A stretch of DNA of 64,000 bases from Entomortierella parvispora (Eukaryota > Mortierellomycota > Mortierellomycetes > Mortierellales > Mortierellaceae). The notes below the pieces were generated by a model. The model was not told the origin of the DNA. It did not search any database and worked only from the letters and a program-made list of their open reading frames with translations. The stretch covers positions 930,001 to 994,000 of the forward strand of contig OY752151.1 in the NCBI GenBank assembly GCA_963573315.1. Direction: 5' to 3'. Shown here one piece after another: positions 31,416-42,446 of this stretch (position 1 is the stretch's first letter; every line of letters begins with the position of its first letter). The position numbers and the translations under genes are program-made.

Positions 31416-31597
31416 AGGCAAAAAAAAAAAGTCAACAGGGCTCCATGACGAAATAAAAAGAACAGCAGCAGCCCATTTAGCTAGCTGTGCTGTGCCCCCT
31501 TTGTAAATTGTCCATTCAACGAGTGTTCTTTATTGAAAAGAAAAAAATTACTGAAACGCTCCTCAGCGGTGCGATTGTCCCAGTTGACTCATGTCTT

Positions 31598-33509
31598 TTA
31601 AACTGCAACTGTCTCCATCTTTAATTGCTTCTGAAGAGCTTCCTGTTCTCTCTGATATCTTTTGGACGGCAGCTGTGGGAGAACGGCTCCCGTGCCACGG
31701 AGAGGGACAATGGGCAAAAACGTGGCCTGAGGACGGTACATGCATCGCTTTGCCTGAGAGGCGGCTTGGATCGATTCCGGAAGATTGAACAAGATGGTAC
31801 GGATGAGTCGTTCGTGCCACTTTTGACCTTTAGTAACCTTGGCGAGCATACCGCTCATGTCGTACGCAGCTTTGGCGAGTTCATATCGTTGGTCGTAGTA
31901 GCTTTGGAATGCAGCCGTGATACTTTTTTGCGAATTGTCCTCGAGGTCATAAAGGCAATTGGCGAGGATCACAGAGTCCTGCATGGCATTTACAGCGCCC
32001 TGTCCTGCAGCCTATTAGCGCAGAAATGGAATGTTAGACCTTGCGAGGGGAGTCGACAGAGAAGAGGCCGACTTTGCGGTTCTTACCGGCAGCATCTTGT
32101 GACAAGCTGCACACATATACAGAGGACACACCCGTTAGTCTTGATTTTCTTTGATGTTCAAACCATCCAAAAGGCCAGAAGATAAAACACCATAGAAATT
32201 TACCGTCTCCAATGAGGACCGACCGTCCATGGAACCAAGTCTTGAACATTTTGTATTCCGAGTAAATTCTGGAGATCAGCTCTGTGGGCGTGGCCTCGAA
32301 AAGATCTCCCAATTTACCGCCATACGGGCAGGGAAACGAGCTGAAGACGTCGGTCATCGGATTGACTTCACCAGACTTCCATTCCGAGTTCCTGAAAAGT
32401 TCCTTGCGTGACTCTTCAGGACTTGCAAATTGAATGCTCAGAGACCAGCACACGCGTCGACCAGGTACAAAGATACAATTGTACTATCCGTAGTGAACCT
32501 TGTGGTGTGAGATAATCCAAACAAAACTTGTCCATAGGACCCTTCTCCACTTTCTTTTGCTTACTTACACTGTATCTATCGCCCCCAATAACAGAGACAA
32601 AGTGACAGCTATTGTCATTCAATTGAGGGTATTTCTCAGGATCCAAGGGTCTAGTCGTTCCAACAGTCATTGTATACCCAGCGACAAGATCGTCGCCATC
32701 GGATTTAGGGAGGGTTCCGAGACCTGACATGGTCTTGTACATGGATTGCCTTACAGCACTATAAGATCCATCCGCGCCCACCAGGATGTCGCACTCATAC
32801 GCGGTGTTGTCGCTCAGGTGGATAGTCACCTTGTCGTCTTCTTCCGTCACTCTCAGCACCTTCTTCCCAAAAGTAATGTTTTCTGAAGGCACTTGACGAA
32901 GCATCAAGTCATAGAGATCGGGGCGTGCAAACGTGATACTGTCATACCCAGAACTAAGTGGAGGAGAAAAGGTCAGCACAAAAAAGATCTGCGATCCCAT
33001 CATTTTGGATGCGCAGAACGACTTACATAGCCATGTCATTCTTTCCGGGACCGACGACGCCAATGGTCTGCAGGTTGGCATCCACAATGGTCAGTTCCGC
33101 ACAGGGCATCGAGATCTTCTTCAGCTCCTCCATTAGGCCGAGTTGGTCCAGTGCACGCAAAATTGACGGGCTGAGCGACAAAACAGAGCCTAAGAAAATG
33201 GCAAAACGAACAGTATGTTAGTGTAAAGAGTTTATCAAGTAGAAACTTGAATCTAGGCAGGGGTTCTGGATTACCAAGGGGCTTGACAGTTGCTGCACGC
33301 TCAAATACACGGTAGGGAATATGTGTCTTTTCCAGCAGAGCGGCCAAGAGCAAACCGCTGCAAAATAGACAATTGTTGGCCATACAAAAAGATTAGTGCT
33401 GTGCTGTGAGGAGCCATTGGAGGATATCATTGGGTATGGATGACCCATACCTTAAGCCGGCGCCAATGATGAACACCACGGGTTGAGGCTTGGAATCAGA
33501 GTCGGCCAT
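31598..33509 (-). CDS. FAD-dependent monooxygenase (PHBH fold), paralogue 2
   Basis: Seven exons on the minus strand: 33509..33451, 33357..33275, 33189..33027, 32953..32569, 32483..32204, 32106..32087 and 32011..31598. They join to 467 residues. Exon 6 is a 20-nt microexon (CHKMLP). FAD motifs are VVFIIGAG, split by intron 1 before SGLLLAALLE, then VGADGSYSAVRQ and AAGQGAVNAMQDSV. The downstream body FHGRSVLIGD and the TFLPIVPLRGTGAVLPQLP tail match paralogues 1 and 3 closely. It has the extra intron 1 inside the GxGxxG exon, but no intron at the YYDQR position where paralogue 1 has one. The substrate is unknown. It is head to tail with paralogue 3, 411 bp from that copy's 3' end. Confidence 0.9.
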
Positions 33510-33920
33510 GGTGTTGGCTATGAAGAACAAAGGGGTGGTGGAGTTTGATTGGAAAGGAAGAAAGAGGGAAAAATAGGAGAGGGACATTGGTTTGCCCTGC
33601 TTTGGTTTGGATAACGGATGATGGGTCTTCTCTGTGTGACCATGTACTTGAACTCACTTGTGCCCAACTAATAAAAAGCAACAGAGACGCAGCGCCCGCA
33701 GAAGAAAAGAAAAGAACACAGAAGAGCCCTCGCAGGACATGCTCCAAAACGCCTCCGAGATTTGCTTGACTTTTCGGCGCCAAAATGAAGGCTGACGTTA
33801 AGCGCCATTGAGACAGGTCCCCTGTCGCCAGATCAAGAAATAACGATCGTGAAAGCACTGAAAATCAGTTTATTCCTTCGATTGGAGGTGTCTTTCCTCG
33901 TTACCATCAACTCTGCCTTA

Positions 33921-35911
33921 TCATGCCACGATCGCTCGTGGCGCCGAGGCTTTTTTCAGTACCTCCTGTTCTCTTTGATATCGCTTTGAGGGCACCTGCG
34001 GCAGTACTTTTCCGGAGCCTCTGTTCGGAACCAAGGGCAAGAAGGTTGCCTGCGGTCTGTATACATTCTTCTTGACCTGAGTTCGTTGTTGGAACGACTC
34101 TGGCAAGTTGAAGAGAATTGTTCGGATAAGTCGTTCATGCCATTTTTGACCATTGGTGACCTTGCTCACGACATTGCTCATCTCGTAAGCTTCCTTGGCA
34201 CGCGGGAATCGTTGTCCATAGTAGCTTTGAAAACAAGCAGTGATGTTCTCTTGAGAACAGTCTTCGAGATCGTAAGGACAGTTGGCAAGAACGACGGCGT
34301 CCTGGAGAGCGTTGACTGCACCCTGACCGTAGGCCTGTTGACAAAGAGGAAAGGAGAGAAAAAGTAGTGTCAATAGAGGTTAATTCCATACTGTTCCTAC
34401 TTCTAGAGATATATCACATACTGGTAGCAGTTTGTGGCAGGCTGAAAAAAGACGAAAGAGAGAAGGAAGGGTGGTTAAAGCCAAGTTTGTCTGGAGAAAC
34501 AAGCTCATGGGAAGATAGTTCACTCACCATCACCAATGAGAACCGATCGTCCATGGTACCAAGTCTTGAGCAGTTTGTATTCCAAGAAGACTCTTGAGAT
34601 CAGATTCGTTGGCGTTTCCTTGATAAGATCCCCCATCGTACTACCATTTCCGTAGGGACATGGAAACGAGCTGAACTCGTCAATCACAGAGTGGTTCGTA
34701 TCCGGAGTCCACTCGGAGTTCCTGAACATTTGCTTCCGGGATTCCTCTGGATTGTCAAACTGGACACCGAGACCCCAGCAGATTCTGTTGCCTGGCACCT
34801 TGATGACGTTCCACTGATCAACGTTGCAGGATAAAAGAGAGTTAGGAGACCCACTGAATAGTAAGGAATAGTGTCCTATTCACTCGATATGCCATTTCCA
34901 CTCACCGAGTGTTGCAGTCCGCCAATAACAGAATCAAAGTGACAGTCGTCATCCTTTAACTGCGGGTATTTCTCGGGATCCAGAGCAGTCGTTACTCCAC
35001 AGGTGTAAGTATATCCCGCCACCAACTCTTCTGCGTCTGATTTTGACAGCATTCCTTTCTCAGACAGTTCTCGATGCATCGTCTGTCTGACCGAGCTATA
35101 GGTGCCATCTGTGCCTACAACAATGTCGCATTCGTAGGCTGTGTTGTCGCTCATATGAACAGTGACTTTTCCGTTTTCCTCCGTGGTCTTTAGCACCTTC
35201 TTGCTGAAACTGATGTTCTCGGGGGGGACTTGACGAAGCATCAGAGCGTAAAAGTCCTGACGAGCAAAGACCACGCTGTCGTATCCAGAACTAAGTTCAA
35301 AAAAGGTAGAGTGAGTAAGGGGACTTGTAAGACGTAATAGCGAATGACCTTTATCCCTGTTGGTGCTATTACAGTTCCTTCTCGCCTTTGATTTTGACGT
35401 CGCCAAGCTTCTTCATGTTTCCATCAAGAAGAGACACACCCGGACAGGATAGAGATATCTTTTGGATCTCCTCTAGCAATCCAAGCTGCTCTAGCGCTGG
35501 TAGGATAGTGGGTCCCAAAGAGAGAACTGAGCCTAGAAGGAAGTTAAAGGTGTATGAGATATGGCGTCTGGAGTTTTTTGACTTCAAAATGTGTCTTTCT
35601 TATCAAGAGGCTTGACTTCGGCTGCTCGTTCAAAAACTCGGGCCATATAGACATGTTGTATAATGGGTGTTTTTTGTGTGTTTTTTGTTTTTTTGTTATT
35701 TGTATTGGGTTTTTTGTTGTTTTAAAATTTGTATTTTCTAACGATTTATTGTTGTTCTGAATCGCGTTTGTGGTTTAATTATCGTGATGTTTGTTTAATT
35801 TTTTTTGTAGGGGATATGGGTTTTCTCTAGCAACGCAGCGAGGAGCAGGCCGCTTAAGCCGGCACCGATAATAAAGACAACAGGTTGTGGTTTTTCGCCA
35901 GAGGATGCCAT
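33921..35911 (-). pseudogene. FAD-dependent monooxygenase, paralogue 3, probably disrupted
   Basis: By comparison with paralogues 1 and 2 the coding blocks are 35911..35807, 35640..35604, 35532..35373, 35290..34906, 34813..34528, 34442..34423 and 34334..33921. The matching exon lengths (142, 160-163, 385-388, 280-286, 20, 414) show common descent, and the blocks alone would sum to 468 codons. Two lesions lie close together. A 166-bp G+T-rich segment (35641-35806) interrupts the first coding block after THIPY, bringing a stop within three codons, with no GT-AG boundaries on this strand. The next splice donor reads G|ATAAG where the paralogues have G|GTA. All later blocks are open and well conserved (GTDGTYSSVRQ, YGQGAVNALQDAV), so decay is recent or the copy survives by unusual processing. 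Confidence 0.7.
35641..35806. repeat. 166-bp G+T-rich insertion in monooxygenase paralogue 3
   Basis: The segment separates two halves of a codon-continuous exon. On the plus strand it is almost all G and T, with TTTTTTGTGTG-like runs, and it ends TTTTTTTTGTAG. It has no terminal repeats or target duplication that I can see. On the coding strand it lacks GT at its start and AG at its end, so it is not a normal intron of this gene. Confidence 0.65.
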
Positions 35912-36868
35912 CGATGTTTTGAGTCGGGTGTTGACGGACCGTGTGAACGGAAGGAAATCGACGAGAGGATGGAAGGGACTTGTGAAAGGAAAGAACAAAG
36001 GAAGGAAGGAAGGAAGGAAGGAAGGAAAGAAGCGAAATAGCAACCAAAGGCACAGAGACAGCAAAGAGTTGATGGCCCATCATTCGATCTCTTCTTGTTC
36101 TTCGTGTAACTAGGGAGAGCTTCTTGTGGCGAACTTGTTGTTGCTTCTCGAGGTATTGTTCTCAAGTTCACTTGTCGACGTTAGACGTAAGCCCTTGCAG
36201 TTGGAATGCAGCAGACTCTTCCTCTATCAACAGGAGCTCCTTTCACCTTCAAGTCGGCGCCATAAAATAACCGAGAGGCCAGGCTTGTTACCCTGAAAAA
36301 TAAATGACCAAGCACATCTTGGACAAACATCAAACATGTTGTTGGCGGACAGGACAGTGTAACGCTCTCAACTCTCTTTGAACGAGGCCTCTGAAGCTGT
36401 CAGTTACTCTTTATTCCTTTTACTCGCCGTCGAGACTCATGGCCTCAAGGTCATCAAGGATCCTCAACCTCACTTTCAGATCCCATTCGATTTTCTCCGC
36501 GATAACCTCCCAGCATACTTACTTCTGTGGTGATAAAGAAGATAGCTTGATCATGTCCTTAATGAACCATCACCTCTGGACCAAGCTTGTATTCTTTTAT
36601 CTTTGTCGTCTTTAGGCGAATAAGATTGAAACGAGAAGGAAGTTGTGGAGGAAAGAGGATGAGAGGTGAAAAGCCCGAGGAACTCAAAAACCCGCGGATC
36701 ATGCCAATGTTCTTTCACTCTTGTTGACTTCGATTTCCCCTTCTATTTTTGTTTTGTTAGGACGGGCTTGCCTTTATTTTTTGGTCTATCATGAAGTAGG
36801 CGCGCCAAGCATAGGAAATACTGCCCACGGGTCAGAGAATGTCTAACAAGGGTATGAGTGTGGATCGT
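35912..36868. other. Intergenic with a (GAAG)n microsatellite
   Basis: 957 bp between monooxygenase paralogue 3 and the HAD phosphatase. A (GAAG)n run of about seven units at 36000-36027 lies in the paralogue 3 leader. The rest, including 36200-36800, has no supported gene. Confidence 0.5.
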
Positions 36869-37855
36869 CTAGGCCGAGGCAGCAAGGTTCTTATCCTTGG
36901 ACTCCTCGCTGGTGAGCTGAATCTCGGCATTCTGCTTCTCTTGGATGTGATTCAATCCAAACTTTTCTTCGTTCAGTCCATGAACAACGTCATAAACATC
37001 GTCAAAGGTGTCAAAAGCCAAGAAGGGGATCTTGTGCGTTCTGCAGTACTTTTCCAAGTCCCTGTTGGATGCGTAGAAAGATAATGTGCGATTAATACTC
37101 GGGAGAAGTAGTTTCCTCAGTGAGGTTTGCCTCCGTCCCTCTTTTTTTTTTTTTTTTTTTTTTTACCTTCCACGTCTGGCAAACAAAATGTCGGCCTCAC
37201 GAGCTGCGCTTAAGTCTGAGATACCATCACCGCAAAAGACGACAATGTGGTTGTCCTTCCGTTGAGACTCCAGGGCCTCCTTCTTGAACTCGGCTCTTGC
37301 CTCCCGGATAGCAACGGCCTTGTCGTGGCTGTGAGGCGATTCGTCCCGATAGGTGACGATCCACTTGCGACCATCGACGTTGCAATAGTTGGCCAAGATC
37401 TTGACGTGGGCAGCCTCTTTCTCGCCAAGAGTCCAAGACAGGTAATCACGGATCACAATGTCCAGTCCGCAGGAGAGGATAGTGAAAGGGATCTGCTGCG
37501 AATCCAGGTAAGCGTAGACTTTCTTGAACGCAGGGTCGAGCTTGACAGGCTTGAGAAGTTCCAATCCCTCGGCATAGGTCAAGTTAACGTGGCCCCACCA
37601 TTGATCCATGGCCTCGCTAGAGAAGGAGAAGACACGGTTAACATTCTACGGCACTCGGAACCAGAGATATAAAAAAAAAGAGTGTAGTAGAAGAGCCAAG
37701 TGAGCTTACAGGAAGGTCATTTCGTGGTTGAGAATCTTTTTGTCCATCTCCTTGCGATTGGCGGTTCCCATGCCCGAGTCGATCAGGATGCATCCTGTGT
37801 CCTCGAGACTGATGGTACCGTCGAAATCGGAAAAGACTTGGATGCGGGGGCTCAT
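36869..37855 (-). CDS. HAD-superfamily phosphatase (MtnX/phosphoserine phosphatase-like)
   Basis: Exons 37855..37710, 37616..37167 and 37061..36869 join to 262 residues. Motif I is IQVFSDFDGTIS near the N-terminus, with the nucleophilic and acid/base aspartates (DxD). Motif II is the TILSCGLD region. Motif III/IV is VVFCGDGISDLSAAREAD, where the GDG-x-x-D aspartate binds magnesium. The pattern and length fit the MtnX/PSP branch of HAD enzymes, which dephosphorylates small metabolites such as methionine-salvage intermediates or phosphoserine. Which substrate is used cannot be read from the sequence. The second intron (105 nt) contains a long T-run. There is no targeting signal, so it is probably cytosolic. 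Confidence 0.88.
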
Positions 37856-38194
37856 GATTGTGAATAGAAGGAGGGGAATGGGTAGGAGAATGAATGGAAA
37901 GTACAGAACAAGCTGTCTTTTGGCCTGGGGTTTTATTCCCAGGACAGCCCTTGTCCCCGACTGGCTGGCAAATCGATGCAGCTAACGGCGGACATCTCGC
38001 TTTCAGGGAAAGTGCCCCAGACCCGCTCTCCACTCTTTCAGTGCGGTCCAGATGTCCACCTGCAAGCTCTCTCTACCTTTCTAGGGTGGAATGGTCTCTT
38101 TCTATTGATGCTATGAATAGATGGCAGATCGACGCAGGGTCCGCGCCTTTCTATTCTGGCGAGCGGCGCGCCGTTCACCATAGTCGTGGCTAAA
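37856..38194. other. Intergenic, no gene seen
   Basis: 339 bp between the HAD phosphatase start and the scramblase 3' end, both on the minus strand. It presumably holds the phosphatase promoter and the scramblase polyadenylation region. Confidence 0.5.
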
Positions 38195-40076
38195 CTATAG
38201 CAAATCACCCCAATCGAACCCTCCGCCGCCACCTTCACCGCCACCGGATCCGCCACCGCCGCCTCCGAACCAAGAATCACCGTCGTCTGACGGCGCGTTG
38301 CTATCTTCAGCCCAAACATCCTCTCCCCAATCGTTCGTGGTTCCTCCTGTAGGCATGTCATCGCCCCAGACACCGCCAGTCTCTGCAGGTGGTGCCGATG
38401 GCACTGGAGGTGGCATGGGCATTCCTGCTGCAGCTCCTCCTGCCACATCTGCCCCTGCAGCGCCACCTAGAACCTGTCCTGCTCCTGCTCCTGCTCCTGC
38501 ACCGATTACTGTGCCAACGGGATTATCGCTACTGCTGCTAGGTACAGGGGCTGGTCCGCCGCCTCCACCCATCATCATTGGGATTGGCATGATTCCACTA
38601 TAGTAAGGTCGCATCAAAATAGGGAATACAACTCGTGAGTAACAGCGGCGTTAAAAGTAATACACGCCCAATTGCCAGCTCACCGAGATTGCTTACCCAT
38701 TGCCGGAATGGCGTGAAAAGTAATCAAAGTCAATGCTAACAGCACAGGCCAACATGATGGCCCTTTGATCCAAGGTCAGTCCGCCCCTACTCTCCAACTG
38801 TGCAAGGGCTCGCTCGTCTTTATAGGCCTGAATCTCTTTGGCATCAGATCTTTCCTTTTCTATCATCTCGGTCGAAGGAGTGGTCGAAACTGGGGTCGCA
38901 CCAAGTCCTTGTTCTTGTTGCAAATCCTGAAGAACGGCGGCATCGAATCGGAGAGCATACTGACCCGAATCCGTAAACAGCTCCCTCGCAAAGCCAACAA
39001 AGTTTCTGTTAACACTGGCCATCTTTTGACCTTGTTCGTCCTGCATGTCAAAGTCTAGGGCCAGGAAACCACCATCGATGTGTGCAAACTGCTGGCGGTT
39101 CAACCCTTTACCATCCGCGTTGCGATCTGTTGAGATGGCTGTGGTCTGACTGTTCGATGCGTATTCGGAGGGATCGGGTTGTTCGATCGTAAATAAATTG
39201 TATCGTCTTCGGATCAAGTGCCACTCCTGTTGGACCTCTCCAATCAGTCGGTCATCTGGCGTTGAGATCATGATCCTTGAATTAATAAACGCAAAGGGGC
39301 GGTGGATTTTGAGAATCTCATTCCCTTCCACATCCAAAACAGAAGCCTTGAAAGGGCGATGTGTTTTCAAAAGTTGTCGACTCATGGTCTTGACCATAGT
39401 TGTGTCCTCCTCTGCAATATAGCCGATGGGGTTTCCTAATGGATCCACGATTGCGTATTTGTTGGCCTGCTCAAATCCCACCAGCACTATTCGAAAAAAG
39501 GAAGAAGCGTCAAAGGTTGTTAAGTCACTCGCATTATCGATATAGAGCAAAGTCTGGTAAGCTTGGAGGATGCGTTTAGTTACCATTCATCATTTCAATC
39601 TGGCGAGTCATGATCAAGGCTGGTTGGCTAAGAACGTTGGCTGCCGTGTCATGGGGCTGAAGAACACCGTAGGGATCCTCGGGCACGACGGCGGGTGTGG
39701 CAGCAATATCCAGACCTTCTACCACGTTGCTAGGAGTTTCCTGGACTGGCTCTACTGACGAAGAGGCATTTGCAGCAGCAGATTCCAGCGTCGATCCTGC
39801 AGCAGCGATGGGCGCAGCAGAGTTCCCGGTTGCAGGGGTGACATGACTGTTGTGGGTATGCGGCTGTGCAGCTCTGGAGGGAGCAGTTGTCCTGGCTGTG
39901 ATGCGCCCTCCAGCGGATCCCGTGGACCGAGGCCTCCGAAGAGACGAATAATATGCGATGTTATTGCCTCGCCGTTGAACCTGAGCAGGACGGACAAGCA
40001 GCCTTGGTGTGAAAGTGGTGGCGCGTGTATTGGCGGCAACTCGGGCCACGGCCTGAGCAGTGATCCGGGTGGTCAT
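38195..40076 (-). CDS. Phospholipid scramblase-family protein, probably mitochondrial (AIM25-like)
   Basis: Exons 40076..39584, 39486..38697 and 38597..38195 join to 561 residues. The first 60 residues are rich in Arg, Ala and Thr without acids (MTTRITAQAVARVAANTRAT), typical of a mitochondrial presequence. The scramblase beta-barrel domain runs from about 150 to 425. It includes LVGFEQANKYAIVDPLG, IGEVQQEWHLIRRRYNLF and the DFDYFSRHSG end, with MLACAVSIDFDYF as the terminal helix. The C-terminal 130 residues are Gly-, Pro- and Asp-rich low complexity and are not part of the family core. Family knowledge: yeast Aim25 and animal PLSCR proteins bind lipids and affect membranes and mitochondria. 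The extra Gly-rich tail makes it much longer than the roughly 320-residue relatives. Confidence 0.88.
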
Positions 40077-40908
40077 TGAGTCGAGAGGGTAGTTGAATGT
40101 GGCGAAAAGATGTTTGGGTGTAGTGTTCCGATGTTGTTATTGCTTTTGTAGCAGGTCCGATGGGAGGGAATCGAGTCCTTGATGATTGAAATGACAGCGG
40201 ACAATGGAAGAGACCAGAAAAAAAGAAGCCGAACACGCAAACAGACCGTCGCCCTGTTGTTCCTGGAAAGGGAAGATTGGACACGGCCGTTCGATCGGGT
40301 GAGGAAGAAAGAGAGGGATCTGTAATTGAACGAGGTGGATCGGTCAATTAGGGAATGGGCGAGAGACAAGAAGGACCACAGCCACGTACACACGTACGAA
40401 GCACAATGACGAAGGAGGGGGGCAGCAGCAGGGCACGGGTGCGTTTCTCCCGCAGGAGAGAGGCCCGGTCTCGCTTTTGGGCGCGGGGGGTGTGCGGGAG
40501 CGAGTGACCCGACCAATCAGCGCGCACGCAGCAGCCGGCCTCTCTGCTGCTGTGGGTCTCTCTTTCCATCACACCTCACACCTCACACCTCACACCTCAC
40601 ACTTCACACTCATTTTATTTTTTTTTCTCTTTCCCTTTTCCATCTTCTTCTCTTTCTCCATCAATCCATCTGCTTCATTTTCAACATCCTCTACCTTCCT
40701 TCCTTCCTTCCACACCCCTCCTTCCTCCCCCTCCGCTCCCATACCCCCTTCCCTCCTTTCCCCCTTCGCCTCTTCTTTTCACTCTCTTTTCCCCTAGCCG
40801 ACATTTCTTCTCCCTCCCTCTCTTTACTGTGCGTCATTGATTGTCTTTTTCCTCCTCCCTTCAACAACTCAATCTCCTCCTCCTCGTCAACACACTCACA
40901 TTCCGACA
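40077..40908. promoter_or_regulatory. Divergent promoter region with long pyrimidine tract
   Basis: 832 bp between the scramblase start and the plus-strand gene at 40909. It contains a CACACCT heptamer array at 40570-40611 and an almost uninterrupted C+T tract from about 40600 to 40850, the leader of the plus-strand gene. No gene is supported here. Confidence 0.55.
40570..40611 (+). repeat. CACACCT heptamer tandem array
   Basis: Four perfect CACACCT units from 40570, then two diverged ones (CACACTT, CACACTC), just upstream of the pyrimidine-rich leader of the gene at 40909. Confidence 0.8.
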
Positions 40909-42446
40909 ATGCATCCTTCACCCGTGCCCGCAACACCTTCCTCCTCATCCCCCTCTACTCCCTCTCCTCGTGCTCACCAGCAGAGACAGAGCAGGAAAAG
41001 TGGCCTCACCGCCGCTATTCAAAAGAATGGCCTTCAGTCCCAGTCCCAGACTCAGACTCAGTCAAGGCCCGCAAAGTCCCAGTCTCAGCAGTCTCAGCAG
41101 TCTCAGAACCCTCAGCAGCAACAGTCGCAGCACTCGATCCGCAACGGCAACCAGACCGGTGCCCAGCAGCGATCCTCCCCCAAGGCCGGTGCTGCCTCAA
41201 AGTCTGCCAACGAGACGACAGTTCAGACTCTAAAGACCAACTCTGACTCCAAACAGGTCATGACGCAGCAAACTCAACCGCAGCGCCAGCAGCACGATCA
41301 CCAATACCAGCAGCAGCAGCAGCAGCAGAACCGGTTCTCCAACCAGCGACCCAGACCGCAGTCGCAGCCCCAATCCAAGGCTCGTCGGGTTCAACGCCGC
41401 AAAGAGATCGAGTCCATGACAGAGTCGCTGGCCACTGTCGAGTTGGACCTGGCCTTGAGCCAGAGCCCTCCCAAGAACCCTTCCAGCCCTCCCTCTTCGT
41501 CCGACTCGTCCGACTCAGAGTCGGCCCTCTCTCGCTCTGCCATGCCCCAGCGAGGGGGCTTCAACAAGGGCTACCCGGTCCACCTTATCTCCAGCCCTTT
41601 GCAGCGGCCCAGCTCTGCACCCGCCATGGCACAGCCTCGCCAAGGGTAAGCACACAAGAAGAAAGGGAGTGCTCTGGTTGCTCCTTGTTGTTTCGATTAG
41701 AGTTATATTGGGTCGTATCAGCATGGGAGTCCGTCCGTTTGTGCTTTTCTTGGTTCCTTGGTTCCTTTGTAGAGAGTGGAGAATGGAGGGTGGTTGTGGT
41801 GGGGTGTGGTTGGCTTTGTCTGCCTAACCCTGCGTGCTGCTTACCAGAACCCGGGCAAGCTGTGTCTGTGGCGACAATGGTTCCAATGGCCTAATCCTCT
41901 CTCTCTCTGTCTTTTGTTCTTATTCTATTTCTGATCGTCCTTCCCCCTTTTAGTATCATGAATGCATCTCCTCGCATGGGTCATCTTGCTCCAAAGGCAC
42001 ACTCGCCCGAGCGTGCTGCTGCTGGTGACAAGAAGGGCCTCTACGCTGGCCCTACTTTCCACAACTCGCCTGCCCCCACCAGTCTCCCTATTCCTGCCTT
42101 CTCGCGCTCCTTGGGCAACAGCCCCGCTGCTGAGCCACCAGTTGAGCGTCTGCCCTCGGCCCCCTTCTTTGCCGAGGCTGCCTCTCCTCAGCTCAACAAC
42201 ATGCGCATCCAGGAGAGGGCTCTCCAACATGAGACCACTGGCTGGCCTGGTATGCACCAGTCGATGCCTATCCCACCCTCCTACGGCTACATGTCCATGG
42301 GTGGACACTACAACGTGCCCGAGCGCATGGCAACCTCGAGCTACTCGCCCTCCCACTCGCCCCAGCAGATCGGACGGCCCGGTGTCGACCAGCTGAGCGA
42401 AATCAGCCAGAACCTGCGCATGCTGCTCAAGATCCAGAGCCAGTAA
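40909..42446 (+). CDS. Putative mRNA-decapping activator (EDC1/PNRC-like), low-complexity protein
   Basis: Exons 40909..41645 and 41954..42446 join to 409 residues across a 308-nt intron (GTAAGC...TTTAG). The N-terminal half is Ser/Gln/Pro-rich with poly-Q and KSGLTAAIQKNG. The second half contains YAGPTFHNSPAPTSLPIPAF. That closely resembles the short motif of fungal Edc1-type and animal PNRC proteins (YAG-x-x-F followed by PxxLPxP), which binds the EVH1 domain of Dcp1 and stimulates Dcp2. The C-terminus ends in a short helix (LSEISQNLRMLLKIQ). Motif assignment comes from family knowledge; the rest of the protein has no recognisable domain. The ATG at 40909 is the first with a plausible context after the pyrimidine tract. 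Confidence 0.72.

Noticed and set aside
35641-35806. Reading the G+T-rich insertion as an ordinary intron of the monooxygenase
   Set aside because: On the coding strand it begins with an A-run and ends in GGC, so there is no GT-AG, and the paralogues have no intron at this codon.
29445-35911. The monooxygenase cluster as a secondary-metabolite gene cluster
   Set aside because: No synthase, transferase, transporter or regulator of that kind lies beside it; the neighbours are an F-box gene and a HAD phosphatase.
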